A DNA stretch of 64,000 nucleotides, taken from NCBI RefSeq assembly GCF_042684645.1, contig NZ_JBHULV010000046.1:62001-126000 (forward strand), in the 5' to 3' direction. Both the position numbers and the translations under genes were made by a program. Below are positions 43,004 to 52,380 of the stretch, piece by piece. Position 1 is the first letter of the stretch, and every line of letters begins with the position of its first letter. This stretch comes from Pseudopedobacter alpinus (GTDB taxonomy: Bacteria; Bacteroidota; Bacteroidia; Sphingobacteriales; Sphingobacteriaceae). The notes beneath the pieces were generated by a model. That model worked only from the letters and a program-made list of their open reading frames with translations, did no database searches and had not been told where the DNA came from.

Positions 43004-43950
43004 TGAAGAACATAACATTTCTCGTAATTTTTTTATTTCTAATGTCATCTGTAACTGCGAAATCACATGATTTTGTGGTAGCAACCGATGGTTCTGGAGA
43101 TTTTAGAACCGTTCAAGCGGCGGTTAATGCTGTTGCTGATATTTCCGATAAGGTAACTACAATCTATATTAAAGAAGGTATTTATAAAGAACGGATAGTT
43201 GTTTCTGTAACCAAAAAGAATGTGAAATTTATAGGTGAACATAAAAATAAAACCATCCTCACCTATGATAATTTTGCTGGAACGCTTAACGATTTAGGAA
43301 AATCTTTAGGAACATCAGGTTCATCTTCAATTTACATTTATAGCGAAGGTTTTTCTGCCGAGAATATCACATTTGAAAATTCTGCAGGCCCAGTAGGGCA
43401 GGCTGTAGCCGTTTGGGTAGCTGGCGATAAGGCACATTTTAAAAATTGCAGCTTTCTAGGATTTCAAGATACACTTTATACTTATGGAGCAGGAAGTCGC
43501 CAGTTTTATGAAGATTGTTATATAGAAGGAACAACTGATTTTATATTCGGACCTGCCACTGCATTATTTAAAAATTGCGAGATTTTCTGTAAAAAAGGAG
43601 GTCAATTTATTACTGCAGCATCAACACCAGAAAAATCAAAATTTGGGTATGTCTTTTTAGATTGTAAAATAACAGGCGATGAGGGGATCTCCTATTATTT
43701 AGGAAGACCCTGGCGGCCGTATGCGAAGGTAGTTTACATAAATTGTGAAATGCCAGCATTTATAAAACCAGAAGGATGGGATTTTTGGCGAAAGGAAGCC
43801 AATAAGTCAACCGCATTTTACGCCGAATATAAAAACAAAGGATTAGGATTTACGCCAGATAAACGAGTCGATTGGTCTCATCAATTAACAGATGAAGAAG
43901 TGAAATCTTACACTAAGGATGCAATTTTAAGTGGCTGGAAAATAAAATAG
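43003..43950 (+). CDS. CE8 pectin methylesterase
   Basis: A 315-residue exported beta-helix esterase (signal FLVIFLFLMSSVTAKS). CE8 landmarks are GSGDFRTVQAAVNAV at the start, the oxyanion Gln in GPVGQAVAVWV, the first Asp in FLGFQDTLYTYG, the nucleophile Asp in GTTDFIFGPATALF and Arg in YYLGRPWRPYAKVVY. It demethylates homogalacturonan so that PL1 lyases can cut it. It is translationally coupled to the PL1 gene upstream. Its last residues (YTKDAILSGWKI) are the model for the relic tail at 59960. Confidence 0.94.
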   Translation: MKNITFLVIFLFLMSSVTAKSHDFVVATDGSGDFRTVQAAVNAVADISDKVTTIYIKEGIYKERIVVSVTKKNVKFIGEHKNKTILTYDNFAGTLNDLGKSLGTSGSSSIYIYSEGFSAENITFENSAGPVGQAVAVWVAGDKAHFKNCSFLGFQDTLYTYGAGSRQFYEDCYIEGTTDFIFGPATALFKNCEIFCKKGGQFITAASTPEKSKFGYVFLDCKITGDEGISYYLGRPWRPYAKVVYINCEMPAFIKPEGWDFWRKEANKSTAFYAEYKNKGLGFTPDKRVDWSHQLTDEEVKSYTKDAILSGWKIK

Positions 43951-44005
43951 TTATCCAATCCAAAAATACAACCAACCAATTACTAACCAATTTTATTAAA
44001 CAATT

Positions 44006-47000
44006 ATGAAAAGAAAACTTTACTTTTTATTCTTCTTTACTTTTTTCCTTTGTGTAGGAAAATTGAAAGCTCAAGAAGAGAAACTGCTTTATTCAACAGA
44101 TTTCCAGAACTGGGCAGTATTAACATCTACAACAGAGCAAACTGTAAACAAAACAACAGATTTCTCTAATGAAACCATTGCATTTAAATTTTTTCAAGTA
44201 AATGTAGTACCAACAGGTGCAGATGCTACTAGGTTTGTTTATCCACCAAACACTCCAACAACCGGAGGTACACAAGTAAGTTTGGGTTATGCTCAATCAC
44301 AAAAAGTAGCCGGGTCTTACATCACACTTTCACCATTAAATTCCGTTACTAAAGTAATTTTTAAACATGGTGCAACAGGAGGTGGTAGAGGGTTTAAACT
44401 TTGGAAAAAAAACAGTACAGATGCTGATTGGGTATTGGTATCTTCTGCCGCTGCAAATCCTGCTGCTGGGCAAGAAGTTATTGCAAACATCAACGAAAGT
44501 AATGTGGCATTAAAGTTTACTAATATAAATGATGCGCAAAATGGTTATCTTTTTGATTTAAAAATTTATGGTAACTATACCTTCTTAAATCCACAAATAT
44601 TAACTACTTCTGTTAGTCCGGTTAATTCTGGTGCGATAACAAGCTTACCATCAAGTGATAAATATGAATTAAATGCAACAACAAGTTTAACGGCAACACC
44701 TAATATTGGTTATGAGTTTGTAAAATGGGTAGATGCAGCAAATGGTGATGCCCAACTTTCCACTTCAAATCCTTACACCGTAACAATGGATGCGGCAAAA
44801 AACCTAAAAGCGGTATTTAAATCGGTAGTACTTCGTAATTTTACTGTGAATGTAGTAGGTTCTATTTGGGGTAAAGTAGCATTAAGTCCGGAACCAGTAG
44901 GAGGACAGTACCAAGACGGAACAGAAGTTACCATGACAGTTGTGCCAAACAGGGTGACAACTTTTAGCTTTTGGGAAAATAATTCTACCGCATTACAACG
45001 CACAGTAATTGTAAATGCAGATGCAACTTATACAGCTACGTTTGATGAAATACCTTTTATAGTAGGTTGGGATTTTAAAGACCAAGCTATTAAGCAAAAT
45101 AAAACCGCCGAGTTTTATTCTGAAAGTACAAATACGGGCACAATTTCTGTTTACGAACCAACAGGAATAGCTGTAAATTGGCTTTCAAGCCCCGGAACTT
45201 TTAGTCCATCTTATCCAGCTATTAGATTTTGGACAGCAGCAGCCAACTTTGCAACTACACGTAGATATTTAAAAGCTTCATTTTCAACAGCTGGGTATAA
45301 AAATTTACAAGTTCAATCTTTAGTATCTGGCAATTACCAGTGCTATGCAATCCAAAAATTACAATACTCATTAGACGATGTAACCTATACAGATCTAGCA
45401 TCGGTTGATATAACAACTGCATATAATTCAACTTGGAAAGACTTAAACATTACTTTACCAGCTGATGCCGAAGGTAAAACAATAGTTTATTTAAAGTGGA
45501 TTGCAGATGTATCTAGCCCAATACTAGGAACCACAGCTGATAACGACGGTACCGCTTTTACCAATATTTTTGTATTTGCAGATAAAGTGGTTGTAAATGA
45601 TGTAACTCCACCAACCTTAGTTTCCACTGTTCCTACTGCTGCTTCTGCTACGGCTACTATAAACGGTTCTGTTGTTTTAACTTTTAATGAGAAAGTTAAA
45701 GCTGGTACCGGGGCTATCACATTGGATGGAAAGACTTTAACAGGAGTTTATGGCTCAAAAACCGCCACATTTACTTACGAAAAACTAAATTACAATACTC
45801 AATACACTTTAACTGTTCCGGCAGGAGCTTTAACAGACCAATCAGGAAATTCATTTGCTGGTACAACATTAACATTTAGTACTGGGGTAAGAGTAGAACC
45901 CACAAAAAAACTATTTGATGCTGTTGTGGCTAAAGATGGTTCTGGTGACTATTTAAGTGTTATTGCGGCAATTTCAGCAGCGCCATCAAATCGTACAACA
46001 CCTTGGTTAATCTACATCAAAAATGGTAAATACACTGGTCACCATGATATTCCTTCAACCAAGCCTTTTATTCATTTGATAGGACAAAGCAGAGAAGGTG
46101 TTATTATTTCTGATAATCTGTTAAGTGGAGGGCCAACAGCTGTTCATGTTAGTTTAGGAGCTACAATGGTGGTAAATTCTAAGGATTGTTATTTTGAAAA
46201 TATTACTTTAGAAAACAGTTTTGGTTATGAGAATTTGGCAGGTCCACAAGCTTTAGCTTTATATTCAATAACAGATAAATTTGCAATTAATCATTGCTGG
46301 TTACGTAGTTATCAAGATACTTATCTAACAGCTTATAGCAATATTGCAGATAGACATTATGTAAAAGACACTAAAATAGAAGGTGCGGTAGATTTTATTT
46401 ATGGAGGTGGTAATGTGTTTTTTGATAGAGATACAATTACTGTTAACAGAGCAGATGGTGGTTATATTGTGGCTCCAAGTCATGGTGTGGGTACAGCTTG
46501 GGGTTATGTTTTTAGCAATTGCATCATTAATAAATCTATCCCATCTACAGTTAATGTTTACTTTGGTCGTCAGTGGCAAAATGCTCCAAAAACAGTGTTT
46601 TTAAATTCAAAATTGGGGCAAAACACAAATATTTATCCTGCTGGTTGGTTCTATAAATTTGGTGCTATTCCGGCTATTGCTGCAGATTACAATACTGTAA
46701 ATAGTGCAGGTAACCCAGTTGATTTAAGTCAACGTATTTCTAATTACGAGTATGATACTAAAGATGCTAACGGAGTAGTAACAGGTACAGTAACCGGAAC
46801 AGCACAAAAGACTTTAACAGATCAAGAAGCAGCAAACTACACTTACGAAAACGTGATTTTACGTAGTGGAGATTCTTGGGATCCTCGTTTAATGGCAGAA
46901 GCACCAAACCAGCCAGCTAACTTACAACTTAGTGGTGCTAGCTTAACTTGGGATGCAGTTGCATATACCAGATTGTATGTTGTTATTAGGAATAATAATG

Positions 47001-47671
47001 TAATTGGTTTTACTTTAAATAGTCAATATACTGATGCAACCAAAGTACCTGGGACAGCTTATAATTATACCGTACAAGCAGTTGGCGAATTTGGCGCACT
47101 AAGTAAAATGGCCAATGCAGTGCAAACTTTACCTTTAGATTTATTGTCTTTTACAGCAACATTAGCAAAAGATTTAGCTCCAAAAGTAAACTTAGCTTGG
47201 AAAACAACAAACGAAAAAAACACTGCTAATTTTGAATTAGATAGAACATTTGATGGCAAAACTTTTGAAAAAGTAGGAACTGTTGCAGCGTTTAATACTT
47301 CTGGAATTCATACCTACAGTTTTGTTGATGCTAAACCGCTAATTGGACAGTCTTATTACCGCCTAAATCAAATTGATTTAGATGGAAAAAATAAATACAG
47401 CGATTTAAAAGTGGTAAATAATTCGGGGAATATTAACTTGGGTTTATACCCTAATCCAGTTTCTAGCGAGTTGAATATCACCCATGCTATGGCTTCAGAA
47501 AAAGCTTCAATTGAAGTTATTTCTATGAATGGTAAAAAGGTAGCGAGTATTTTGGTCCAATCTACTTCAACTTTTACAAAAGTAGATTTATCAGCAATTC
47601 CATCAGGAACTTATGTATTGGTATTTAATAACGGAGCAGAGAAATCTGTTGCAAAATTTATAAAAAAATAG
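44006..47671 (+). CDS. Giant multidomain CE8 pectin methylesterase exported by T9SS
   Basis: The 1221-residue product starts with a signal peptide and a ~170-residue N-terminal beta-sandwich module of unknown type. Two InlB-repeat-like segments follow (~205-350, with GYEFVKWVDAANGDA and TFSFWENNSTALQRTV), then a second sandwich (~350-545) and a Big_5 Ig domain (~550-630). The CE8 esterase lies at ~635-950 (KDGSGDYLSVIAAISAAP, RSYQDTYLTAYS, GAVDFIYGGGNVFF, YFGRQW). Next come a fibronectin-like part and a T9SS sorting domain (LYPNPVSSELNITHA to the KFIKK end). It is thus likely cell-surface or secreted, whereas the 43003 enzyme is likely periplasmic. Confidence 0.9.
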   Translation: MKRKLYFLFFFTFFLCVGKLKAQEEKLLYSTDFQNWAVLTSTTEQTVNKTTDFSNETIAFKFFQVNVVPTGADATRFVYPPNTPTTGGTQVSLGYAQSQKVAGSYITLSPLNSVTKVIFKHGATGGGRGFKLWKKNSTDADWVLVSSAAANPAAGQEVIANINESNVALKFTNINDAQNGYLFDLKIYGNYTFLNPQILTTSVSPVNSGAITSLPSSDKYELNATTSLTATPNIGYEFVKWVDAANGDAQLSTSNPYTVTMDAAKNLKAVFKSVVLRNFTVNVVGSIWGKVALSPEPVGGQYQDGTEVTMTVVPNRVTTFSFWENNSTALQRTVIVNADATYTATFDEIPFIVGWDFKDQAIKQNKTAEFYSESTNTGTISVYEPTGIAVNWLSSPGTFSPSYPAIRFWTAAANFATTRRYLKASFSTAGYKNLQVQSLVSGNYQCYAIQKLQYSLDDVTYTDLASVDITTAYNSTWKDLNITLPADAEGKTIVYLKWIADVSSPILGTTADNDGTAFTNIFVFADKVVVNDVTPPTLVSTVPTAASATATINGSVVLTFNEKVKAGTGAITLDGKTLTGVYGSKTATFTYEKLNYNTQYTLTVPAGALTDQSGNSFAGTTLTFSTGVRVEPTKKLFDAVVAKDGSGDYLSVIAAISAAPSNRTTPWLIYIKNGKYTGHHDIPSTKPFIHLIGQSREGVIISDNLLSGGPTAVHVSLGATMVVNSKDCYFENITLENSFGYENLAGPQALALYSITDKFAINHCWLRSYQDTYLTAYSNIADRHYVKDTKIEGAVDFIYGGGNVFFDRDTITVNRADGGYIVAPSHGVGTAWGYVFSNCIINKSIPSTVNVYFGRQWQNAPKTVFLNSKLGQNTNIYPAGWFYKFGAIPAIAADYNTVNSAGNPVDLSQRISNYEYDTKDANGVVTGTVTGTAQKTLTDQEAANYTYENVILRSGDSWDPRLMAEAPNQPANLQLSGASLTWDAVAYTRLYVVIRNNNVIGFTLNSQYTDATKVPGTAYNYTVQAVGEFGALSKMANAVQTLPLDLLSFTATLAKDLAPKVNLAWKTTNEKNTANFELDRTFDGKTFEKVGTVAAFNTSGIHTYSFVDAKPLIGQSYYRLNQIDLDGKNKYSDLKVVNNSGNINLGLYPNPVSSELNITHAMASEKASIEVISMNGKKVASILVQSTSTFTKVDLSAIPSGTYVLVFNNGAEKSVAKFIKK

Positions 47672-47710
47672 ATCAACTATTTGTTGAAGTTAAATTAGGT
47701 AGCAACTTTC

Positions 47711-47752
47711 AAAAAAATCCCAACTGCTAATAACCATGTTGGGATTTTTTTT
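47711..47752. terminator. Terminator between the CE8 giant and lacI-type gene
   Basis: AAAAATCCCAAC (47712 on) pairs with GTTGGGATTTTT (to ~47749) around a 13-base loop. A-rich and T-rich flanks let it serve both convergent genes. Confidence 0.8.
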
Positions 47753-47910
47753 ATTGCCTTTAATAAGGAAATTATCACGGAAAATTTAAATAAACACCAA
47801 ACTTTTTTTAAACCAATTTTTTGTAATTAAATAATATTCAGTTAGTTATGTTTAGTTATAAAATTTTGGATTAGATGGACTGCGGAATTTAAAATCATTT
47901 TTAAAAATCA

Positions 47911-48915
47911 CTAAGCAATTGGACTAAAAGTGGTATCTAATATTCTTGTTTCAAATTCTTCTACAGGGTATTTTGCTTCAATAATACTAATTAGCATTTC
48001 AGTTGCAATTTGTCCCATTTCAAAAGCCGGTTGTCTAACACAAGATAGCGATGGGCTAAAGAGCTCAACTACATCAGAATTACTAAAACCTGCTACAATA
48101 ATGTTCTCAGAATGATGTTTTTTTAATGCAGCTAAGCATCCCATGCTTAATCTGTCGCTTGCCACAAAAATTGCGTCAGGTTTTTCAGGCAAATTTAATA
48201 AAGAAATCATTGCCTGTTCAACCTCATCTTTCATGCTTCCGCCATGTTCACAATATCTTACATACTCTTTTTTAAAAGGTATATGATGTTTAGTTAATGC
48301 ATCTTTATAACCAATTTGCCGCTGCGCAGTAATTGATAACTGCTCAGAATTGGCTAAGTGTGCAATTTTTTTACACCCTTTTTTAATCAGATATTCGGTA
48401 GCCTCAAAAGCACCTTTAACATTATTGCTGGTTACTTTATGGGTTTGCATACTTTCTAAAATTCTATCGAAAAACACAATTGGTAAACCTTGTTTATGTA
48501 GTTTTTCAATGTGCTCGTAGTTTTTTGTTTCTGCCGCTAAAGATATGATGATACCATCAACAGATCTGTTAGCCAAATGCTCCATATTAATTACCTCTCT
48601 TTCGTACTTATCATGACTTTGAGAAATAATTGTGTTGTAACCTTTACTATACGCAATAGACTCTATACCATCAATTGCTTGCGAGAAAAAAACATTAGCT
48701 ACTTCACATACCACAATTCCTATAGAATAGCTTCTTCTTTCCTTTAAACTTAAGGCAATTGGATTACGTTTAAAATTGATTTTTTCTGCATAATCCAGTA
48801 CAAGTTTTTTAGTCTCATCGCTAATTTCATAACCTCCACGTAATGCTCTAGAAACTGTTGAAGTTGATAATTTTAGTTCTTTAGCTATATCTTTAATAGT
48901 AACTGGCTTAAACAT
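47911..48915 (-). CDS. LacI-family transcriptional regulator
   Basis: A 334-residue regulator whose N-terminal helix-turn-helix is VTIKDIAKELKLSTSTVSRALRGG with the hinge helix following at ~50. The periplasmic-binding-protein-like sensor domain (from SYSIGIVVCEVANVFFSQ) contains ANRSVDGIIISLA, GLPIVFFDRIL and PDAIFVASDRLSMGCL. It is transcribed away from susC. The shared 266-base gap (to the chosen susC start) contains operator-like copy B at 49002. It may sense a pectin-derived sugar such as a uronate or pentose and control the GCAWCGWTTGCACA family of sites. Confidence 0.92.
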   Translation of the reverse strand: MFKPVTIKDIAKELKLSTSTVSRALRGGYEISDETKKLVLDYAEKINFKRNPIALSLKERRSYSIGIVVCEVANVFFSQAIDGIESIAYSKGYNTIISQSHDKYEREVINMEHLANRSVDGIIISLAAETKNYEHIEKLHKQGLPIVFFDRILESMQTHKVTSNNVKGAFEATEYLIKKGCKKIAHLANSEQLSITAQRQIGYKDALTKHHIPFKKEYVRYCEHGGSMKDEVEQAMISLLNLPEKPDAIFVASDRLSMGCLAALKKHHSENIIVAGFSNSDVVELFSPSLSCVRQPAFEMGQIATEMLISIIEAKYPVEEFETRILDTTFSPIA

Positions 48916-48985
48916 ATCTTAATTATTTTACTGGATGAGTGTATTGCTAAATTAAGAAATTTAAAGTGAAATTTATTTTAAAAAA

Positions 48986-49017
48986 CAATCGATAACGTTG
49001 CCGGCATCGATTGCACA
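48986..49017. promoter_or_regulatory. LacI-type operator candidate, copy B, in the lacI-susC gap
   Basis: CAATCGAT (48986-48993) and ATCGATTG (49006-49013) form a perfect 8-bp inverted repeat with a 12-base spacer. The right arm is part of CGGCATCGATTGCACA (49002-49017), matching the shared core. The site is positioned to control both divergent genes. Confidence 0.65.
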
Positions 49018-49181
49018 GTTATTTACCTAATATCCCTCTTTTTTAGCATTTAAAGTACTTATCATTGTTATAACCAATTACAAAAAAACCGAAGAAAATT
49101 CTTTTACATCTTAGTAAATTTTAAAATTTTTGGATGTATTTTTTTGGGTTTAATTTTTATAAAACCAATTTATTAAAAACT

Positions 49182-52100
49182 ATGACGAAAAAACTACTAC
49201 TCCTGTTGGCAATTGTAAATTTCAGTTTTGGAATTTCATTTGCTCAAGAAAGAGTAATTACCGGAAAGGTAACCGACGACAAAGAAACTTTAATAGGTGT
49301 TTCAGTCTCTATTTTAGGCTCATCTACCGGAACATTAACTGATGTTAATGGATCATATTCCATTAAAGCAAAAACTGGAGAAACTTTGGTTTTTTCATAT
49401 TTAGGTTATAAGTCTAAGCAAGTAAAATTAACTGATCAAAAAGTAGTTAGTATTTCATTAGAGAGTGAATCTGTACAGTTAAATGAAGTAGTTGCTATCG
49501 GTTACGGTACTGTGAGAAAGAAAGATTTAACAGGAGCTGTTTCTTCAGTGAGTGCTGATGTTATTGCTGCCCAACCTGTTTCCTCTGCTATACAAGCAAT
49601 TCAAGGTAGAGTTGCTGGTGTTAATATATCATCTACTGAAGGTTCTCCTGATGCTGAGCTTACTGTAAGAGTAAGAGGAGGTGGATCTTTGACTGGAGAT
49701 AACTCTCCACTATATATTGTCGATGGATTTCCGGTAGCTTCAATTTCTGATATTGCACCTGCTGATATTGAATCTATTGATATATTGAAAGACGCTTCAT
49801 CAACAGCTATTTATGGTTCGAGAGGCGCAAATGGGGTTATTTTAGTAACTACTAAAAACAGCAAAACAGGAAAAACAGCAATTAGTTTGAGTTCTTTTAC
49901 AGGTATTAGAGAGTTATCAAAAACTTTAGATGTTTTAACTCCGTATGACTATGCTCTTTTTCAATACGAAAGATCTTTATTAGACAATAGCCCTGATGAT
50001 TACACTAGATATTTTGGTAATTTTCAAGATATAGACTTGTATAAGCAAGTAGTACCAAATGATTGGCAAAATGTTGTTTTTGGACGTACAGGAACTACTT
50101 ATAATCAAAATTTAAATATAAGCGGTGGTGGTGAAAAAACTAAATTTAGTTTAAGCCATAGTTTTGTGAAAGATAAAGCAATTATGTTAAGTTCTGGCTA
50201 CGAAAGACAAAACTTGAATTTTAAATTAAATCATAAACTATATGATAAATTGACTTTAGATTTTGGAATTAGATATGCTGACACGAAAACTGAAGGTGGA
50301 GGAGCTAATGAGCAAAATGAGAAATCATCTGCAGACTCTCGTTTAAAATATGCGATGATTTATCCACCATTTCCAGTAGGAGATTTAACGGATAATGATT
50401 TAACCGATCCTGATTTTAACTTATACAATCCTCGCGAAGCAATAAGTGATAATGACCAATTTGTGCAAAGAAAAGTGTACAATTTAAATGGGGCATTAAC
50501 TTATGAGGTGGTTAAGAATATGAAGTTTCGTACAGAATTGGGTTACGATGGTTATAAAAATGATCAAGATCGATTTTATGGTACCACTACTTATTTTGTA
50601 ACAAACAATGTTGCAAATTTCCAAGGTTTTCCTGCCATCATATTTAATAATACAACTAGAAACACTTTTAGAAACACAAATACTTTAAACTACGATTTTA
50701 AGAAGATTTTAAATAAAAATAATAATTTAAATGTAGTTATAGGTCAAGAATATATTAAGAGGGAGGAAAATGATTATAATACATTAATTTATGGATTCCC
50801 GTCATCTTTTAATTTTGAGAATGCTAAGAATTTAACAGGGCAAGGTAAAGAAAGCAAAAGCACTAAAACATTTAGTCCTGATGATAATTTGTTATCTTTT
50901 TTTGGTAGAGCAAATTATGACTTTAAAGGTAAATATTTATTGAGTGCTACTTTTAGAGCAGATGGTTCTTCTAAATTTTCAGAAGGAAACAGATGGGGTT
51001 ATTTCCCTTCTGCATCAGCCGCTTGGAGAATATCTGCAGAGAATTTTATGGAAGGTACTAAATCTTGGTTAGATGATTTGAAGTTAAGAACAAGTTATGG
51101 TACTGCAGGTAATAACAATATTCCTCCAGGACAAACAGTTCAGTTGTTAGAGCCAAACTCTGCAAGTACACCTATATATTCAAACGGTTATTCAAATCTT
51201 TTGGCGCCGTCTAAAACTATGGCTAATCCTGATTTGAAGTGGGAAACAACAGTTACTAAAAATATAGGTTTAGATTTTTCTTTACTAAATTCAAGAATAT
51301 CTGGTACAGTTGAGGCTTACTTGAATAGAACTAAAGATTTATTAATCTTATTCCCAGTAGCAGGTACAGGTTACGACAATCAATATCGTAATTTAGGAGA
51401 GACAGAAAATAAAGGACTTGAGTTTGCTTTAAATTGGAGCGCAATAAGAAAAGATAATTTCGATTTAAGCTTTAATGGCAACATCAGTTTTAATAGAAAT
51501 AAAGTTATTGATTTAGGTGGTTTAGCAAATTATGCAGCACAATCTGGTTGGGCATCTACAGAAATTGGTGAAGATTTTAGAGTAACTGAAGGTGCTTCTG
51601 TTGGTCGTATTTACGGATATCAAAATGCTGGTCGTTATGAAGTGTCTGATTTTACAGGATACGTAGGCAATAAATGGGTATTAAAACCAGGTGTTGCAGA
51701 TGCAACTAGTGTTGTAGGGAATTTAAGACCAGGTACCATGAAATTGGTAGATACAGATGGAAATGGTTTTGTAAACTTAACCGATAGAACAATTATTGGT
51801 AATGCTACACCATTAAATACTGGTGGATTTTCCATCAATTCAAGAATTTATAATTTTGATATTGCTGCATATTTTAACTGGAGTTATGGAAACGATATTT
51901 ATAATGCCAATAAAATAGAATATACTTCTACAAGTAAATACAGTTCAAGAAACATGCTTACTATTATGGAAAACGGTCAGCGTTGGAATAACCTAAAACC
52001 TGATGGGACCATTAGTAATGACCCTACAGAGCTAGAGGCTTTAAATGCTAATTCTAGTTTATGGTCTCCTTACATGTCTAGATATGTTTTAAGTGATTGG

Positions 52101-52358
52101 GCAGTAGAAGATGGTTCTTTTTTAAGATTAGGTACTGTAACTTTAGGATATACTTTACCTAAAAGTATAACTACAAAATTAAAAATGAAGTCGTTAAGAG
52201 TTTATGCATCAGGTTATAATTTATTATTACTAACTAACTACTCTGGTTTTGATCCAGAAGTTTCTACAAGACGTAACGATCCTTTAACTCCAGGTGTTGA
52301 TTATTCAGCATATCCTAAGAGTAAAACTTACGTGATTGGTTTAAATGTTAATTTTTAA
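49182..52358 (+). CDS. SusC/RagA-type TonB-dependent outer-membrane transporter
   Basis: From ATG 49182 the product is 1058 residues; the longer open frame from 49134 adds a non-signal segment. The signal peptide KKLLLLLAIVNFSFGISFAQ is followed by a carboxypeptidase-regulatory-like domain (VITGKVTDDKETLIGVSVSI). A TonB plug (QLNEVVAIGYGTVRKKDLTGAVSSV, then VDGFPVASISDIAPADIESIDILKDASSTAIYGSRGANGV in parts) precedes a 22-strand barrel ending in an aromatic strand (YVIGLNVNF). It imports pectin oligosaccharides with energy from TonB, with SusD as its lid. The SusD gene lies 22 bases downstream. Confidence 0.94.
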   Translation: MTKKLLLLLAIVNFSFGISFAQERVITGKVTDDKETLIGVSVSILGSSTGTLTDVNGSYSIKAKTGETLVFSYLGYKSKQVKLTDQKVVSISLESESVQLNEVVAIGYGTVRKKDLTGAVSSVSADVIAAQPVSSAIQAIQGRVAGVNISSTEGSPDAELTVRVRGGGSLTGDNSPLYIVDGFPVASISDIAPADIESIDILKDASSTAIYGSRGANGVILVTTKNSKTGKTAISLSSFTGIRELSKTLDVLTPYDYALFQYERSLLDNSPDDYTRYFGNFQDIDLYKQVVPNDWQNVVFGRTGTTYNQNLNISGGGEKTKFSLSHSFVKDKAIMLSSGYERQNLNFKLNHKLYDKLTLDFGIRYADTKTEGGGANEQNEKSSADSRLKYAMIYPPFPVGDLTDNDLTDPDFNLYNPREAISDNDQFVQRKVYNLNGALTYEVVKNMKFRTELGYDGYKNDQDRFYGTTTYFVTNNVANFQGFPAIIFNNTTRNTFRNTNTLNYDFKKILNKNNNLNVVIGQEYIKREENDYNTLIYGFPSSFNFENAKNLTGQGKESKSTKTFSPDDNLLSFFGRANYDFKGKYLLSATFRADGSSKFSEGNRWGYFPSASAAWRISAENFMEGTKSWLDDLKLRTSYGTAGNNNIPPGQTVQLLEPNSASTPIYSNGYSNLLAPSKTMANPDLKWETTVTKNIGLDFSLLNSRISGTVEAYLNRTKDLLILFPVAGTGYDNQYRNLGETENKGLEFALNWSAIRKDNFDLSFNGNISFNRNKVIDLGGLANYAAQSGWASTEIGEDFRVTEGASVGRIYGYQNAGRYEVSDFTGYVGNKWVLKPGVADATSVVGNLRPGTMKLVDTDGNGFVNLTDRTIIGNATPLNTGGFSINSRIYNFDIAAYFNWSYGNDIYNANKIEYTSTSKYSSRNMLTIMENGQRWNNLKPDGTISNDPTELEALNANSSLWSPYMSRYVLSDWAVEDGSFLRLGTVTLGYTLPKSITTKLKMKSLRVYASGYNLLLLTNYSGFDPEVSTRRNDPLTPGVDYSAYPKSKTYVIGLNVNF

Positions 52359-52380
52359 TACTTAGTTAAATTTTAGAAAG

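Noticed and set aside
43965..44005. AACCAATT repeats upstream of the CE8 giant as a third HTCS site
   Set aside because: The TACCAA start and the 21-base spacing are absent; similar AACCAATT strings occur in several AT-rich leaders.
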